Assembly: GCA_002714245.1 (NCBI GenBank)
Contig: PAWX01000035.1
Location: 9,406-41,506 of the forward strand
Reading direction: 5' to 3'
From: Gammaproteobacteria bacterium
Lineage (GTDB): Bacteria; Pseudomonadota; Gammaproteobacteria; Pseudomonadales; Litorivicinaceae
Length of the DNA stretch: 32,101 bases
The notes under the pieces were generated by a model. It was given only the letters and a program-made list of their open reading frames with translations, was not told the DNA's origin and did not search any database. This document shows positions 1 to 9,215 of the stretch, piece after piece (within the stretch, counting starts at the first letter, position 1; each line of letters begins with the position of its first letter). The translations under genes were made by a program, and so were the position numbers.

Positions 1-785
1 ATATCCAAACGGCCAACACCGTGCCGACCCCCTATCGTGTTAAGTTCGGCAAGCAAACTCGCGGGTGACATTGATTGGTCATTGATGCTCACTGGGTCGC
101 CTTTTTCGAAGCCCAAGACGATTTCCTCGCCTTTATCGGGGGCCATCTCTGGAGACACCGACCAGCGCCACATATTCTCCTCAGGCTCTGTCCATGGATC
201 TTCCAAGATCGCACCTTCATAGCTGATATGAAGGAGATTGGCGTCCATTGAGTAAGGTGATTTTTTCCCGCGTTTTTGTTCAACCGGAATGCTGTGTTGT
301 TCACAATATGAAAGTAGCGTATCACGCGAAGTGAGGTCCCATTCGCGCCAAGGCGCAATGACTTGAATCGCCGGATTCAGCGCATACGCACCCAGCTCAA
401 ACCGAACCTGGTCGTTACCCTTGCCCGTTGCGCCATGGCTGATAGCGTCCGCTCCAGTTTCTTCGGCAATCTCCACCAAACGCTTAGCAATAAGGGGACG
501 CGCGATAGACGTGCCAAGTAAATATTCTCCTTCATAAATCGTGTTTGCTCGAAACATCGGAAAAACGTACTCGGATACAAACTCTTCGCGCAAATCCTCG
601 ATGAAGATCTCTTTCACACCGAGTGCCTCAGCCTTTGCTCGCGCCGGCTCAACTTCCTCGCCCTGCCCTAAATCAGCCGTAAAGGTTACTACCTCGCACT
701 GATAAGTTTCCTGAAGCCAACGCACTATTACACTGGTGTCCAGACCACCGGAGTATGCCAAAACGATCTTGCTAATATCCGACAT
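1..785 (-). CDS. argG: Argininosuccinate synthase, C-terminus cut by window edge
   Basis: ArgG joins citrulline and aspartate at the cost of ATP to give argininosuccinate, the penultimate step of arginine synthesis in the cytoplasm. Reading the minus strand from ATG at 785 gives [19 protein letters not shown]; the YSGGLDTS stretch is the ATP pyrophosphatase P-loop of the family. Further on come [22 protein letters not shown] and APWREW, all typical of ArgG. The frame stays open to base 1, so about 261 codons of the usual 400 or so are present. The ORF track omits it because it runs off the edge; the two short minus ORFs listed here are shadows. AGGA lies 7 nt before the ATG. It diverges from pyrC across a 139 bp gap. 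Confidence 0.96.
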   Translation of the reverse strand, partial: MSDISKIVLAYSGGLDTSVIVRWLQETYQCEVVTFTADLGQGEEVEPARAKAEALGVKEIFIEDLREEFVSEYVFPMFRANTIYEGEYLLGTSIARPLIAKRLVEIAEETGADAISHGATGKGNDQVRFELGAYALNPAIQVIAPWREWDLTSRDTLLSYCEQHSIPVEQKRGKKSPYSMDANLLHISYEGAILEDPWTEPEENMWRWSVSPEMAPDKGEEIVLGFEKGDPVSINDQSMSPASLLAELNTIGGRHGVGRLD

Positions 786-821
786 CGAAAAATCCTGAAC
801 GACTTTATGGATTGGCCGCGC

Positions 822-830
822 ATGATACCA
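822..830 (-). promoter_or_regulatory. Possible extended -10 promoter of argG
   Basis: On the minus strand the sequence TGGTATCAT matches an extended -10 element (TGnTATnAT). It would start transcription around 815, giving a leader of about 30 nt before the argG ATG. No good -35 is visible, which is usual for extended -10 promoters. The call is by eye only. The rest of the 786-924 gap should also hold the pyrC promoter; TACCCT near 893 is a weak candidate -10. Confidence 0.4.
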
Positions 831-924
831 GAGCACATGAAAGTTGCAGAGTCTTTGCCATGGAAACGGATGAATGAATCGTCATTTTCCTCTACCCTAT
901 CACACATAGATAAAGGATCATTTT

Positions 925-1950
925 GTGGAACTAACCCTCACCCGCCCCGATGACTGGCACCTGCATCTCCGTGACGACGCCGCTCTCTTAACCACTGTTC
1001 CCGATACCGCTAGAACATTTCATCGTGCGATCGTGATGCCAAACCTCAAGCCTCCTGTGACAACGGTGGAAGCTGCGATCGGCTACCGCGAGCGTATCCT
1101 CGACGCGCTTCCGTCGGGCATGTCATTCGACCCACTGATGACCCTCTATCTCGCTCCAGAACTCAGTCCAAGCACAATTCGAGAGGCCGTCGCATCCGCT
1201 CATATCCAGGGAGTAAAACTCTACCCTCGGGGTGCAACAACCAATTCTGATGCCGGGGTAGCGAATCTTACTGGTGTGATGACAACGCTCGAAACAATGG
1301 CCGAGGTCGGTTTACCACTTTTAATCCATGGTGAGGTCACAGACCGCTCGATCGATATCTTTGATCGCGAGGCTGTGTTTCTTGACAAGACTCTTGGCCC
1401 ATTGATGGAGCGACTACCCACTCTCCGTGTAGTTCTCGAACACATTACGACCGAGGACTCCGTTGATTTTGTCAAAGCACACCCAGAGATGGGCGCCACC
1501 ATTACGGTACATCACTTGATGTATGAACGTAACGACATGCTCGCGGGGGGTATCCGACCTCACTTGTATTGCTTACCGATACTGAAACGTAGCTCACACC
1601 GTGATGCTCTTATCGAGGCAGCGACCTCTGGAGAAGGTCAGTTCTTCCTTGGAACCGATTCGGCGCCTCATGCGATTAGCGACAAAGAATCTGACTGTGG
1701 ATGCGCCGGCTGCTATACCGCACCCTTCGCTTTAGAGCTCTACACCGAAGTCTTTGAGGCCCATGGCAAGCTTGACCGACTTGAGGCATTCGCAAGCATT
1801 AATGGTCCCGATTTTTACGGTCTTCCGAGAAACACCGACACCGTGACGCTGATCAAAAAAGAATCAACAATCCCAGTCGCCAAAGCATTTGGCGACAACG
1901 AAGTCCGTCTACTCCGTGGTGGAGAGCCCGTGACATGGAGCGTTATATGA
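925..1950 (+). CDS. pyrC: Dihydroorotase (class II, PyrC type)
   Basis: PyrC cyclises carbamoyl-aspartate to dihydroorotate, the third step of pyrimidine synthesis, using a binuclear zinc centre. The metal ligands of the family are visible: HLH at residues 12-14, the lysine to be carbamylated at K98 (GVKLYPRGAT), H135 (LLIHGE), H173 (LEHITT) and D244 (GTDSAPH). At 341 aa it is close to the E. coli enzyme (about 348 aa). It starts with GTG, supported by AAGGA 7 nt upstream. Its stop overlaps the start of rnt, so the two are almost certainly co-transcribed. argG diverges upstream. Confidence 0.97.
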   Translation: MELTLTRPDDWHLHLRDDAALLTTVPDTARTFHRAIVMPNLKPPVTTVEAAIGYRERILDALPSGMSFDPLMTLYLAPELSPSTIREAVASAHIQGVKLYPRGATTNSDAGVANLTGVMTTLETMAEVGLPLLIHGEVTDRSIDIFDREAVFLDKTLGPLMERLPTLRVVLEHITTEDSVDFVKAHPEMGATITVHHLMYERNDMLAGGIRPHLYCLPILKRSSHRDALIEAATSGEGQFFLGTDSAPHAISDKESDCGCAGCYTAPFALELYTEVFEAHGKLDRLEAFASINGPDFYGLPRNTDTVTLIKKESTIPVAKAFGDNEVRLLRGGEPVTWSVI

Positions 1951-2642
1951 TTGAACCCGATGTTGTTTCAAATGATGACAACTCAAACGAAACACAGAAA
2001 CCAAAAAAGAAAACACGGCTTGGCGAACGTTTTAGGGGATTCTTGCCAGTGGTAGTTGATCTGGAAACCGGCGGTTTCAATGCCGAAACCGACGCATTGC
2101 TTGAGGTCGCCATGGTGATATTGGATATGGATCAAAACGGTACGATTTTCATTCATGATCAGGTCCACGCCCATATTCAGCCATTTGAAGGTGCTAACCT
2201 AGAGCCAGCAGCACTCGAGTTTACTGGTATCGATCCCTATCACCCCCTGCGCATGGCTGAAACTGAAAAAGAGGCGCTCGGTCGTATGTTTAAACCAATT
2301 CGCGATGCTATTAAGCATCACGGGTGTAATCGCGCCGTATTAGTCGGCCACAATGCTCACTTCGATCTTGGGTTTCTTAATCAGGCGATCGGGCGGTCAG
2401 GGATAAAGCGCGCACCCTTTCACCCATTCTCATGTTTTGATACCGCCACTCTTGGTGGACTCGCATATGGTCAAACCGTGCTCGCAAGAGCTTGCGATGC
2501 GGCGGGTTTGGAATTTAATCATGAGGAAGCACACTCGGCTCGCTACGACGCCGACTTAACCGCACAACTATTTTGCGAAATCGTCAATCGATGGCGCGAC
2601 CTTGGTGGGTGGAACCCGAACGAAGACTCAGCCGGCCAGTGA
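1947..2642 (+). CDS. rnt: Ribonuclease T (DEDD 3'-5' exonuclease)
   Basis: RNase T trims the 3' ends of tRNAs and other stable RNAs. The DEDD exonuclease motifs are present: Exo I in VVDLETGGF, Exo II in LVGHNAHFDLGF, and Exo III in AHSARYDADLTA with the DEDDh histidine. It has about 231 aa against about 215 in E. coli; the excess is a charged N-terminal tail rich in Asn and Lys. The ORF track starts at 1935, but ATG 1947 has GGAG 6 nt upstream and forms an ATGA overlap with the pyrC stop, so I prefer it. The 3' end overlaps the convergent response regulator by 15 nt. Confidence 0.94.
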   Translation: MIEPDVVSNDDNSNETQKPKKKTRLGERFRGFLPVVVDLETGGFNAETDALLEVAMVILDMDQNGTIFIHDQVHAHIQPFEGANLEPAALEFTGIDPYHPLRMAETEKEALGRMFKPIRDAIKHHGCNRAVLVGHNAHFDLGFLNQAIGRSGIKRAPFHPFSCFDTATLGGLAYGQTVLARACDAAGLEFNHEEAHSARYDADLTAQLFCEIVNRWRDLGGWNPNEDSAGQ

Positions 2643-3281
2643 CTCAATGTCCAACGATCGGGCCGCAATCACGGCCTGCGTTCGTGAGTGTACCTTGAGT
2701 TTTCTCAGAATAGCCGTGACATGGGCCTTGACGGTTGCCTCACTGACATCCAACTCGTAAGCGATTTGCTTATTCAAGAGTCCCTGCATCAACATCACCA
2801 GAACACGAAACTGCTGTGGCGTAAGTGACGCAATCCCTTCAGCGACTTTCGCTTCTTTATCATCGACAACAGGCGCATCTAGATTCACATTGTCAGGTAT
2901 CCATGCCTCACCCTCGAGCGCCGCCTGAACCGCCTCGACTATCGTTTCTAGAGCAACGCTCTTCGGAATAAATCCAAGCGCACCATACTCAATCGAGCGA
3001 CGAATAACTGCATGGTCTTCGCTTCCAGACACTACGACTACCGGCATTTCTGGACTCTGGCCCTTCAAATAAACAAGGCTCGAAAAACCACTGGCCCCGG
3101 GCATCGTTAAATCCAAAAGCACCAGATCCGCGTCATTGTGCTCCGATGCTGCATCTTGCAATTCAGCCATTGAAGATACCTCAACAATATCCACCTGTTT
3201 GGCTACCTTGGATACAGCTTGCTTTAAAGCCGCTCGAAATAAGGGGTGATCATCCGCGATCACAATCTTGCAATGATGCAT
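2628..3281 (-). CDS. LuxR/NarL-family response regulator, probable acs regulator (CrbR/ErdR-like)
   Basis: This is a 217 aa two-component regulator with an N-terminal receiver domain (about residues 4-120) and a C-terminal LuxR-type helix-turn-helix (about 150-215). Receiver residues are intact: the acidic pair D10/D11 (IADDH), phospho-acceptor D57 (LLDLTMPG) and K107 (FIPKS). The DNA-binding part contains LTPQQFRVL and NKQIAYELDVSEATVKAH. It lies just downstream of acs on the same strand. In Vibrio and Pseudomonas, regulators of this type (CrbR, ErdR/AgmR) control acetyl-CoA synthetase, so that role is inferred here. No histidine kinase is in the window. Its 3' end overlaps rnt, which converges on it. 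Confidence 0.85.
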   Translation of the reverse strand: MHHCKIVIADDHPLFRAALKQAVSKVAKQVDIVEVSSMAELQDAASEHNDADLVLLDLTMPGASGFSSLVYLKGQSPEMPVVVVSGSEDHAVIRRSIEYGALGFIPKSVALETIVEAVQAALEGEAWIPDNVNLDAPVVDDKEAKVAEGIASLTPQQFRVLVMLMQGLLNKQIAYELDVSEATVKAHVTAILRKLKVHSRTQAVIAARSLDIESLAG

Positions 3282-3372
3282 ACCGTAAATCCGTTACTCT
3301 CCGGGTCAACAAAGATACCAAAGTTTTAGAGATAAGCGAAAACAACCGCAAATTTGTGCGCTTTTTTGTTAA

Positions 3373-3409
3373 AGAATACCCGCAATAGTTCTGGGCTTGC
3401 GGATATTCT
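3373..3409 (-). terminator. Hairpin after acs, likely terminator or attenuator
   Basis: The sequence forms a 13 bp stem (AGAATACCCGCAA against TTGCGGATATTCT) with an 11 nt loop. The single imperfect position is a G-U pair in the minus-strand RNA but an A-C mismatch in the plus-strand RNA, so the structure suits minus-strand transcripts. It begins 17 nt after the acs stop. Only a short U run (UCUUU) follows, so it may be a leaky terminator or an mRNA end-stabiliser letting some transcription into the regulator gene. Confidence 0.55.
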
Positions 3410-3425
3410 AATGTGTGGCCTTAAA

Positions 3426-5369
3426 TCAGCGATTCATCCGATTATCGATCAATTCATCAACAACTGATGGATCCGCGAGCGTTGACGTGTCACCCAATGC
3501 ACCGTAGTCGTTAGCGGCAATTTTCCGCAGAATACGTCGCATAATCTTACCCGACCGGGTCTTGGGCAGGCTAGGTGCCCACTGGATGAAGTCGGGTGAT
3601 GCGATAGGTCCTATCTCAGAACGCACTTGATTCTTGAGTTCGATCCGGAGCTCCTCTGTCGGCTCGACGCCTTGCTGCAGGGTCACATAAACATAGATAC
3701 CTTCGCCCTTGATATCATGCGGATAACCCACCGTTGCTGCTTCGGCGACCGCACTATGAGCCACCATCGCTGACTCAATCTCAGCGGTACCCATCCGATG
3801 ACCCGAAACGCTCAATACATCATCGACACGGCCGGTAATCCAGTAATATCCGTCCTCATCTCGACGCGCACCATCACCAGTAAAATAGCGGTTCGCAAAT
3901 GAAGAAAAATAGGTTTGTTCAAATCGCTCATGATCCCCCCAGCAACTGCGGCCTGACGAGGGCCAGGAGTCGAGTATCACCAGATTACCGTCTGCAGCAC
4001 CCTCCAAGATGTTGCCGTCATTATCAACCAGCGCTGGCTGCACGCCAAAGAATGGTAAAGTCGCCGAACCGGGTTTAGCCGCGGTTGCCCCCGGCAACGG
4101 CACTATCATGATTCCACCGGTCTCTGTCTGCCACCATGTGTCAACGATCGGACATCGCCCTTCCCCGAAAACACGGCGGTACCATTCCCAAGCCTCTGGA
4201 TTAATTGGTTCACCGACAGAGCCCAAGAGACGGAGTGATGAGAGATCTGAGTCACCAAGCACACCCTCCCCTTTGACCATTAGCGACCGAATAGCTGTGG
4301 GCGCTGTATAGAACTGGTTGACCCTATGCTTTTCAATAACACGACCAACACGAGACGTATCAGGATAGGTTGGCACACCCTCGAACATCAAGGTGGTTGC
4401 CCCATTGGCAAGCGGCCCGTACACGATGTACGAGTGGCCTGTGATCCAACCCACATCGGCCGTGCACCAGTAAATATCACCATCCTTGTAGTCAAACACA
4501 TACTCGTGGGTCAGCGAAGCATAAACGAGATAGCCGCCAGTGGTATGTTTCAGACCCTTTGGCTTGCCTGTTGAGCCTGACGTGTAGAGTATGAACAACG
4601 GGTCCTCCGCGTTCATTGGCTCTGGATCACAGTCCGTCGATTGGTCGGCGCATACATCGTGGTACCAAATATCCTTCGGACCCATGGCTACATCACCACC
4701 CGTGCACTTCACAACGAAGACTTTTTCAACGCCTTTGCATGATTCAAGATCCATCGCCTTATCAACGTTGGCCTTTAATGCAACAGCACGACCGCCCCGA
4801 CGACCCTCGTCAGCAGTAATAATGATCTTGGAGCCCGATTCCTCAACACGCACAGCCAGAGCATCCGGAGAGAACCCACCAAAAACAATCGAGTGAACAG
4901 CGCCAATCCGGGTACACGCAAGCATCGCCACGGCCGCTTCAGGAATCATTGGCATGTAGAGAGTGACGACATCACCCTTCTTCACACCCTGAGCGCGTAA
5001 ACCATTTGCAAAACGACACACACGCTCGTATAAGTCTCGATAAGTCACTTTTTCATCAGAGCTTGGATCGTCCCCTTCCCAGATGATTGCTGTTTGATCG
5101 CCACGACCCTGAAGATGACGATCAAGGCAGTTATATGAGACGTTCAAAATACCGTCTTCATACCAGCGGATGTCAATATCGCCGGGAGCGAACGAGGTAT
5201 TCTTGATTTTGGTCGGAAACTGAATCCAATCGAGACGCTTAGCCTGCTCAGCCCAGAATGTGTCTGGATTTTCGATGGATTGTCGATACATCGCTTCATA
5301 GGTCCTCTCGTCTACCCAAGCACTCGCCGAAAGCGCAGGATCAACCGGATACAACTTGGAATCGGTCAT
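3426..5369 (-). CDS. acs: Acetyl-CoA synthetase (AMP-forming)
   Basis: Acs activates acetate to acetyl-CoA through acetyl-AMP, allowing scavenging of low acetate. The protein shows the adenylate-forming signature [12 protein letters not shown], the [10 protein letters not shown] stretch, [15 protein letters not shown] and, near the C-terminus, TRSGKIMRR, whose lysine is the usual site of inhibitory acetylation. Full length, 647 aa from the preferred start. The track begins at GTG 5375, but GAGGAG sits 5 nt before ATG 5369 and overlaps that GTG, so ATG 5369 is chosen. A LuxR-type regulator follows downstream and a SCO1 gene lies 102 nt upstream. Expression is probably regulated by that response regulator (inference). 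Confidence 0.97.
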   Translation of the reverse strand: MTDSKLYPVDPALSASAWVDERTYEAMYRQSIENPDTFWAEQAKRLDWIQFPTKIKNTSFAPGDIDIRWYEDGILNVSYNCLDRHLQGRGDQTAIIWEGDDPSSDEKVTYRDLYERVCRFANGLRAQGVKKGDVVTLYMPMIPEAAVAMLACTRIGAVHSIVFGGFSPDALAVRVEESGSKIIITADEGRRGGRAVALKANVDKAMDLESCKGVEKVFVVKCTGGDVAMGPKDIWYHDVCADQSTDCDPEPMNAEDPLFILYTSGSTGKPKGLKHTTGGYLVYASLTHEYVFDYKDGDIYWCTADVGWITGHSYIVYGPLANGATTLMFEGVPTYPDTSRVGRVIEKHRVNQFYTAPTAIRSLMVKGEGVLGDSDLSSLRLLGSVGEPINPEAWEWYRRVFGEGRCPIVDTWWQTETGGIMIVPLPGATAAKPGSATLPFFGVQPALVDNDGNILEGAADGNLVILDSWPSSGRSCWGDHERFEQTYFSSFANRYFTGDGARRDEDGYYWITGRVDDVLSVSGHRMGTAEIESAMVAHSAVAEAATVGYPHDIKGEGIYVYVTLQQGVEPTEELRIELKNQVRSEIGPIASPDFIQWAPSLPKTRSGKIMRRILRKIAANDYGALGDTSTLADPSVVDELIDNRMNR

Positions 5370-5471
5370 GAACACTCCTCGATAACATATTTGATGGTCA
5401 AATTTTCAACCTTTAAGGAAAAACTCCCAATACGACAATCGTCTCGAAGGAACTAAATCAAAACATAATAA

Positions 5472-6047
5472 TCAAAGCAAGGTCTTCACTTGGTCGATCA
5501 TTGTGGGGATGTCGGTATCCATTGAAAAAAGGGCCATTAGCTTGGCGTCTTGGTTCATCAGGTAGATCCGTGATGAATGATCGACCGTGTAGTTACTGGG
5601 ATCCTCCCCGACCTTCTGAGCATACACCTGATAACGACGCATAACCTGCTCAATCCTTACGCGGTCTCCGGATAGGCCCTTAAAGGTGGGTTCAAATACC
5701 TGCGCGTACTCGGTGACGGCTGTAACCGTATCACGTTCAGGATCAACGGTAACAAACAGCCCAGAGACGCGAGTCTTATCGCCGCCAAGCCCCTTATACA
5801 CTTGTGCCATCCGTGCAAGCTCAGTCGGGCAAACATCAGGACAGTAGGTATAACCAAAATAAATCATGATTAATTCTGTTCCTAAGGATGCTGTGTCTAA
5901 AGGACCAGCGGATGTCTGAAGTGTAAAGTGCCCGCCAATCTGCGCACCGGGCATTCCGCGCTCTCCGGTAGCTAAGTTGCGCAGGAATGGAAACGCAACC
6001 AATCCAGCTAACAGACATGCGGCAACTAATGGTGCATAACGCTTCAA
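5472..6047 (-). CDS. SCO1/SenC family copper-binding thioredoxin-like protein
   Basis: SCO proteins are membrane-anchored, thioredoxin-fold copper chaperones or thiol reductases, best known for assembling the CuA site of cytochrome oxidase. The copper motif CPDVC (in YTYCPDVCPTEL) is present, as is the distal histidine in VDHSSRIYL. A hydrophobic N-terminal segment (RYAPLVAACLLAGLVAFPF) would anchor it, with the rest periplasmic. The track start at 6074 is a TTG inside the preceding permease gene. A second TTG at 6047 has AAGGTGG 5 nt upstream, right after the permease stop, and gives a normal signal anchor (MKRYAPL), so I prefer it (191 aa). No cytochrome oxidase gene is nearby; it is last in the ybbA-like operon. 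Confidence 0.88.
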   Translation of the reverse strand: MKRYAPLVAACLLAGLVAFPFLRNLATGERGMPGAQIGGHFTLQTSAGPLDTASLGTELIMIYFGYTYCPDVCPTELARMAQVYKGLGGDKTRVSGLFVTVDPERDTVTAVTEYAQVFEPTFKGLSGDRVRIEQVMRRYQVYAQKVGEDPSNYTVDHSSRIYLMNQDAKLMALFSMDTDIPTMIDQVKTLL

Positions 6048-6060
6048 TGGACCCACCTTT

Positions 6061-8526
6061 TTATGTATCTGCAATTTTTAATAAATAGGCTGGCGGCATT
6101 TGTCGTGCCTGCCTTGCTGACCAACGACCGATCACTCCAACGATAGCACCTGTTATTACCGGTGCAAATCCCCAGCCCTGCCACTTCGATGACCACTCAA
6201 GGTTGAAGACTTTTGAGTAGACGAACCAACTTAGAAAATCAGTTCCAAGCGCTGCCAGAAGGCCGCTGACAACCCCCAACGTTAGAAATTCGGCCCACTG
6301 CGACTGCGACAATAAATCATCAGAGCCACCAAGGCTCCTGAGGATCGCTGACTCCTTACGGCGCTCAGGAAGTGATGTTTGAATACTTGCCGCCAGTACC
6401 AGAATACCACCTACCAAAACGAAGTAGAGGACTACGCTAACAGCCTGAGAGACACGAGCGAGAATACCGCGTATCTGATTCAAAATTGCGTCCACCGATA
6501 GTAAGGTTACCTGTCGGAACTCCCTACTGATCTCAGCCGTTTGCGCCGACGGATTCGGGAGCCGCATGCTAGTCAATCGTGTCGACTGAAATGGCTCAAG
6601 AGTCCCAGGTGAAAAAATCATAAAAAAGTTTGGAAGCATAGATTCCCACTGCACCTTGCGGGTACCAATGACCTCAGCCGAAACACGATCTGGGCCAATG
6701 GTGTAACCAATGAAATCCCCTATTTCCAAGCCCAGTTCATCGAATAGCTTTGACTCAACAGTGACAAGCCCGGGGCCATCCGTGGATGTGAAAAAACGTC
6801 CGCGATCAATAAAATTGTCACGACCAAGAACACCTGATTCTGTCAAGCTCAACTCACGTCTGACCGATCCGGGCGGCTCCATCCCCCCTAGATGCTCGAC
6901 CAACAGCGTTCCATTCACCGTCTCCAAACGCCCACGGACAATCGGATACAAGGGTGCCAAATCACCACCTTTCGATATCACTGCCTGAATAAAATTGGCT
7001 TGATCCTGATCAGTTATATTCAAGGCAAAAGTATTAGGGGCGTCGTTTGGTACTTGTGTTTCCCAGGTAGAAATCAGATCGAATCGAATTAGCGCAACCA
7101 TTGCAACGGCGAGTGCGGTGAGAGAAAACGCCATCAATTGAGCGCCTGAGGATGCAGGATCTCGAATCAACTGCTGTATGCCAAACCGCCATGCAGGACT
7201 CAGCCGCTCCAGCGGGCTGAGTCCTCGGATGATGATACGACCTATCAAAGTAACGGCAGTGACGAGGATAATAACGGCTAACAAAACCCACCCGGTTAGA
7301 CGCAAGTCGTTACTGTAGAGATAACCGAGTGCCCCGACCGCAAAAAGTGCGAACAGATACCGACCAAGTTGTCCCATAACAGCGACCGGGTAATCGCGCT
7401 TAAAAACACGAATTGGTGGTACATTCGAGAGCAGAATTAATGCCGGTGCCGCAAACCCTAACAGGGTAACAAAGCCAGTCAGTAAACCCAGTAAGGCGGG
7501 CCGACCACTGGGTTCAGGCAAGCTGATTGTCAAGAGCCCCGCGATGGAATCAACGAGAACGATCTGCAGGACGTAGCCGATAATCACACCAAAACTACTT
7601 GCCACAACGCCAAGGACCACAAGCTCGGCGGCGAAAATCTTGAACGTCTCACGACCGCTCAGCCCGAATGTTCGAAATAATGCACTATCAGTGACGTGAT
7701 CCGAGGCCCACCGATTGGCGGTCATAGCAATTGCGGCCCCAGACAACAGAACCGTCAAGAGTCCCGCCAGCGACAAATATGTTGTTGCTCGTGTAAGTGC
7801 ATTACCAACCTCGGGGCGACCATCCACCACCCCACGTAACCGCTGACTGATATCGAGTTTCGATTCGACGTAGGCTTGAAAACCCTGAATATCGCCGTCG
7901 GCAAATAGCGTGACATAGCGCACACGACTACCTGGCTGAATGAGTTGGGAGGACTCCAAATCGACTCGGTTCATGAGCAGTCTTGGTGTCAGTGACACAA
8001 ACGAACCACCCCGGTCTGGCTCAAAAACAAGGATCTTGGTGATTTCAAGCTCGATCTCACCAACAGAAACTCGATCTCCGACATCGATATTGAGTTTCGA
8101 TACCAATTGAGGGTCAGCCCAAGCGGTACCCGGGTCCGGGATTCTCGATGTCGGATAGCCAATCCCCGCTCGACTGTCAGCAATTTCGAGCTGCCCCTTG
8201 AGTGGGTACCCATCGGTAATAATTTTGATGCCCGTTAGCTCAAAGGTGGAACCACTGCCAATAACTGAAGGAAATTCAATGGTCTCCGTCACGAGAACCC
8301 CCCTTGATTTGGCCTGAGCCAACCACTCGGTCTCAATCGGACGGGGCGCCCTCAGCTTTAGGTCGCCACCGAGTAAAGCGGCCGCATCCGCACGCATAGC
8401 CCGATCTATGCGATCGGTAAGTACCTCGGTGGTGGTCATCGCAGCGACGGATACAACAATCGCCAGTGCCAACAGTGTCAGTTGGCCGCTCGAAAATTCG
8501 CGCCACAAGAGCCGTAATGCAATCAC
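6061..8526 (-). CDS. ybbP: ABC transporter permease, FtsX-like (YbbP type)
   Basis: Large inner-membrane permease of 821 aa with FtsX/MacB-like hydrophobic blocks: one N-terminal helix (about 15-35), a periplasmic domain, a central group of helices (about 250-470), a second periplasmic domain and three or so C-terminal helices (about 690-810). This duplicated layout is that of YbbP-like exporter permeases. Its ATG overlaps the stop of the ATPase gene as ATGA, and the pair diverges from tesA exactly as ybbA-ybbP do in E. coli. Substrate unknown; MacB/Lol relatives handle lipids, lipoproteins or hydrophobic molecules by mechanotransmission. Gene symbol assigned from similarity plus synteny. Confidence 0.88.
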   Translation of the reverse strand: MIALRLLWREFSSGQLTLLALAIVVSVAAMTTTEVLTDRIDRAMRADAAALLGGDLKLRAPRPIETEWLAQAKSRGVLVTETIEFPSVIGSGSTFELTGIKIITDGYPLKGQLEIADSRAGIGYPTSRIPDPGTAWADPQLVSKLNIDVGDRVSVGEIELEITKILVFEPDRGGSFVSLTPRLLMNRVDLESSQLIQPGSRVRYVTLFADGDIQGFQAYVESKLDISQRLRGVVDGRPEVGNALTRATTYLSLAGLLTVLLSGAAIAMTANRWASDHVTDSALFRTFGLSGRETFKIFAAELVVLGVVASSFGVIIGYVLQIVLVDSIAGLLTISLPEPSGRPALLGLLTGFVTLLGFAAPALILLSNVPPIRVFKRDYPVAVMGQLGRYLFALFAVGALGYLYSNDLRLTGWVLLAVIILVTAVTLIGRIIIRGLSPLERLSPAWRFGIQQLIRDPASSGAQLMAFSLTALAVAMVALIRFDLISTWETQVPNDAPNTFALNITDQDQANFIQAVISKGGDLAPLYPIVRGRLETVNGTLLVEHLGGMEPPGSVRRELSLTESGVLGRDNFIDRGRFFTSTDGPGLVTVESKLFDELGLEIGDFIGYTIGPDRVSAEVIGTRKVQWESMLPNFFMIFSPGTLEPFQSTRLTSMRLPNPSAQTAEISREFRQVTLLSVDAILNQIRGILARVSQAVSVVLYFVLVGGILVLAASIQTSLPERRKESAILRSLGGSDDLLSQSQWAEFLTLGVVSGLLAALGTDFLSWFVYSKVFNLEWSSKWQGWGFAPVITGAIVGVIGRWSARQARQMPPAYLLKIADT

Positions 8527-9215
8527 CCAGCGACCTCATTCAATTGTCCATCTTCCAGATGCAGTATACGTCGACACTGATCAGCCAGACGCTCGTCGTG
8601 GGTGACCAGAATCAGAGTTGTACCGGTCTCTCGGTTAAGTTTAAACAATAGTTCAGTTATAGACTCACCAGTTTTACGATCGAGATTACCGGTCGGTTCG
8701 TCGGCAAATAAAAGAGCGGGTTCATTGACAAATGCCCGGGCGACAGCGACACGTTGTTGCTCACCACCTGATAACATCCTCGGTCGATGATGGATGCGGG
8801 CCTCGAGACCCACTCGATCAAGCCAACTGGTCGAACGTTGTTTCGATTCGTTTACCGATAGGCCCATCAATTCGAGTGGTAACATCACGTTTTCCAGAGC
8901 CGTTAGACCCTGCAAAAGTTGGAAACTTTGAAACACGAACCCAATACGACCGCGGCGAATACTCGCACGCTGATCTTCAGTCAGACCACTAAACGTCTCT
9001 CCGTTAAACAAAATATCACCAGATCCCGGTACATCCAGACCGGCCAACAGAGACAGTAGCGTGCTCTTTCCAGAGCCCGATGGGCCAACAATCGCTACAC
9101 TGTCTCCAGGGTTGATCTTCAGTTCGAGAGACTCTAAAACAGACAGACGATGACCGGTTTGGTCCTCGAACCCGTGTGACATATTGCGAACATGAAGGAC
9201 TGATTGTGCAGACAT
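8523..9215 (-). CDS. ybbA: ABC transporter ATP-binding protein (YbbA type)
   Basis: Cytoplasmic ATPase partner of the following permease, in the LolD/MacB group. All nucleotide-binding motifs are present: Walker A GPSGSGKST, Q-loop in FVFQSFQLL, signature LSGGEQQRV, Walker B LLFADEPTGNLD and H-loop VTHDE. The track extends to 9356, but the extra 47 residues are low-complexity, lie antisense to tesA and do not look like the family. ATG 9215 gives MSAQSVLHVRNM, the normal start of such proteins, and a 230 aa length typical of the group. Its start overlaps the start of tesA on the other strand by 10 nt. The stop overlaps the permease start. Confidence 0.94.
   Translation of the reverse strand: MSAQSVLHVRNMSHGFEDQTGHRLSVLESLELKINPGDSVAIVGPSGSGKSTLLSLLAGLDVPGSGDILFNGETFSGLTEDQRASIRRGRIGFVFQSFQLLQGLTALENVMLPLELMGLSVNESKQRSTSWLDRVGLEARIHHRPRMLSGGEQQRVAVARAFVNEPALLFADEPTGNLDRKTGESITELLFKLNRETGTTLILVTHDERLADQCRRILHLEDGQLNEVAG

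Noticed and set aside
89-580. Two minus-strand ORFs (89 and 67 aa) in the ORF track
   Set aside because: They are out-of-frame shadows of argG, which runs open to the window edge.
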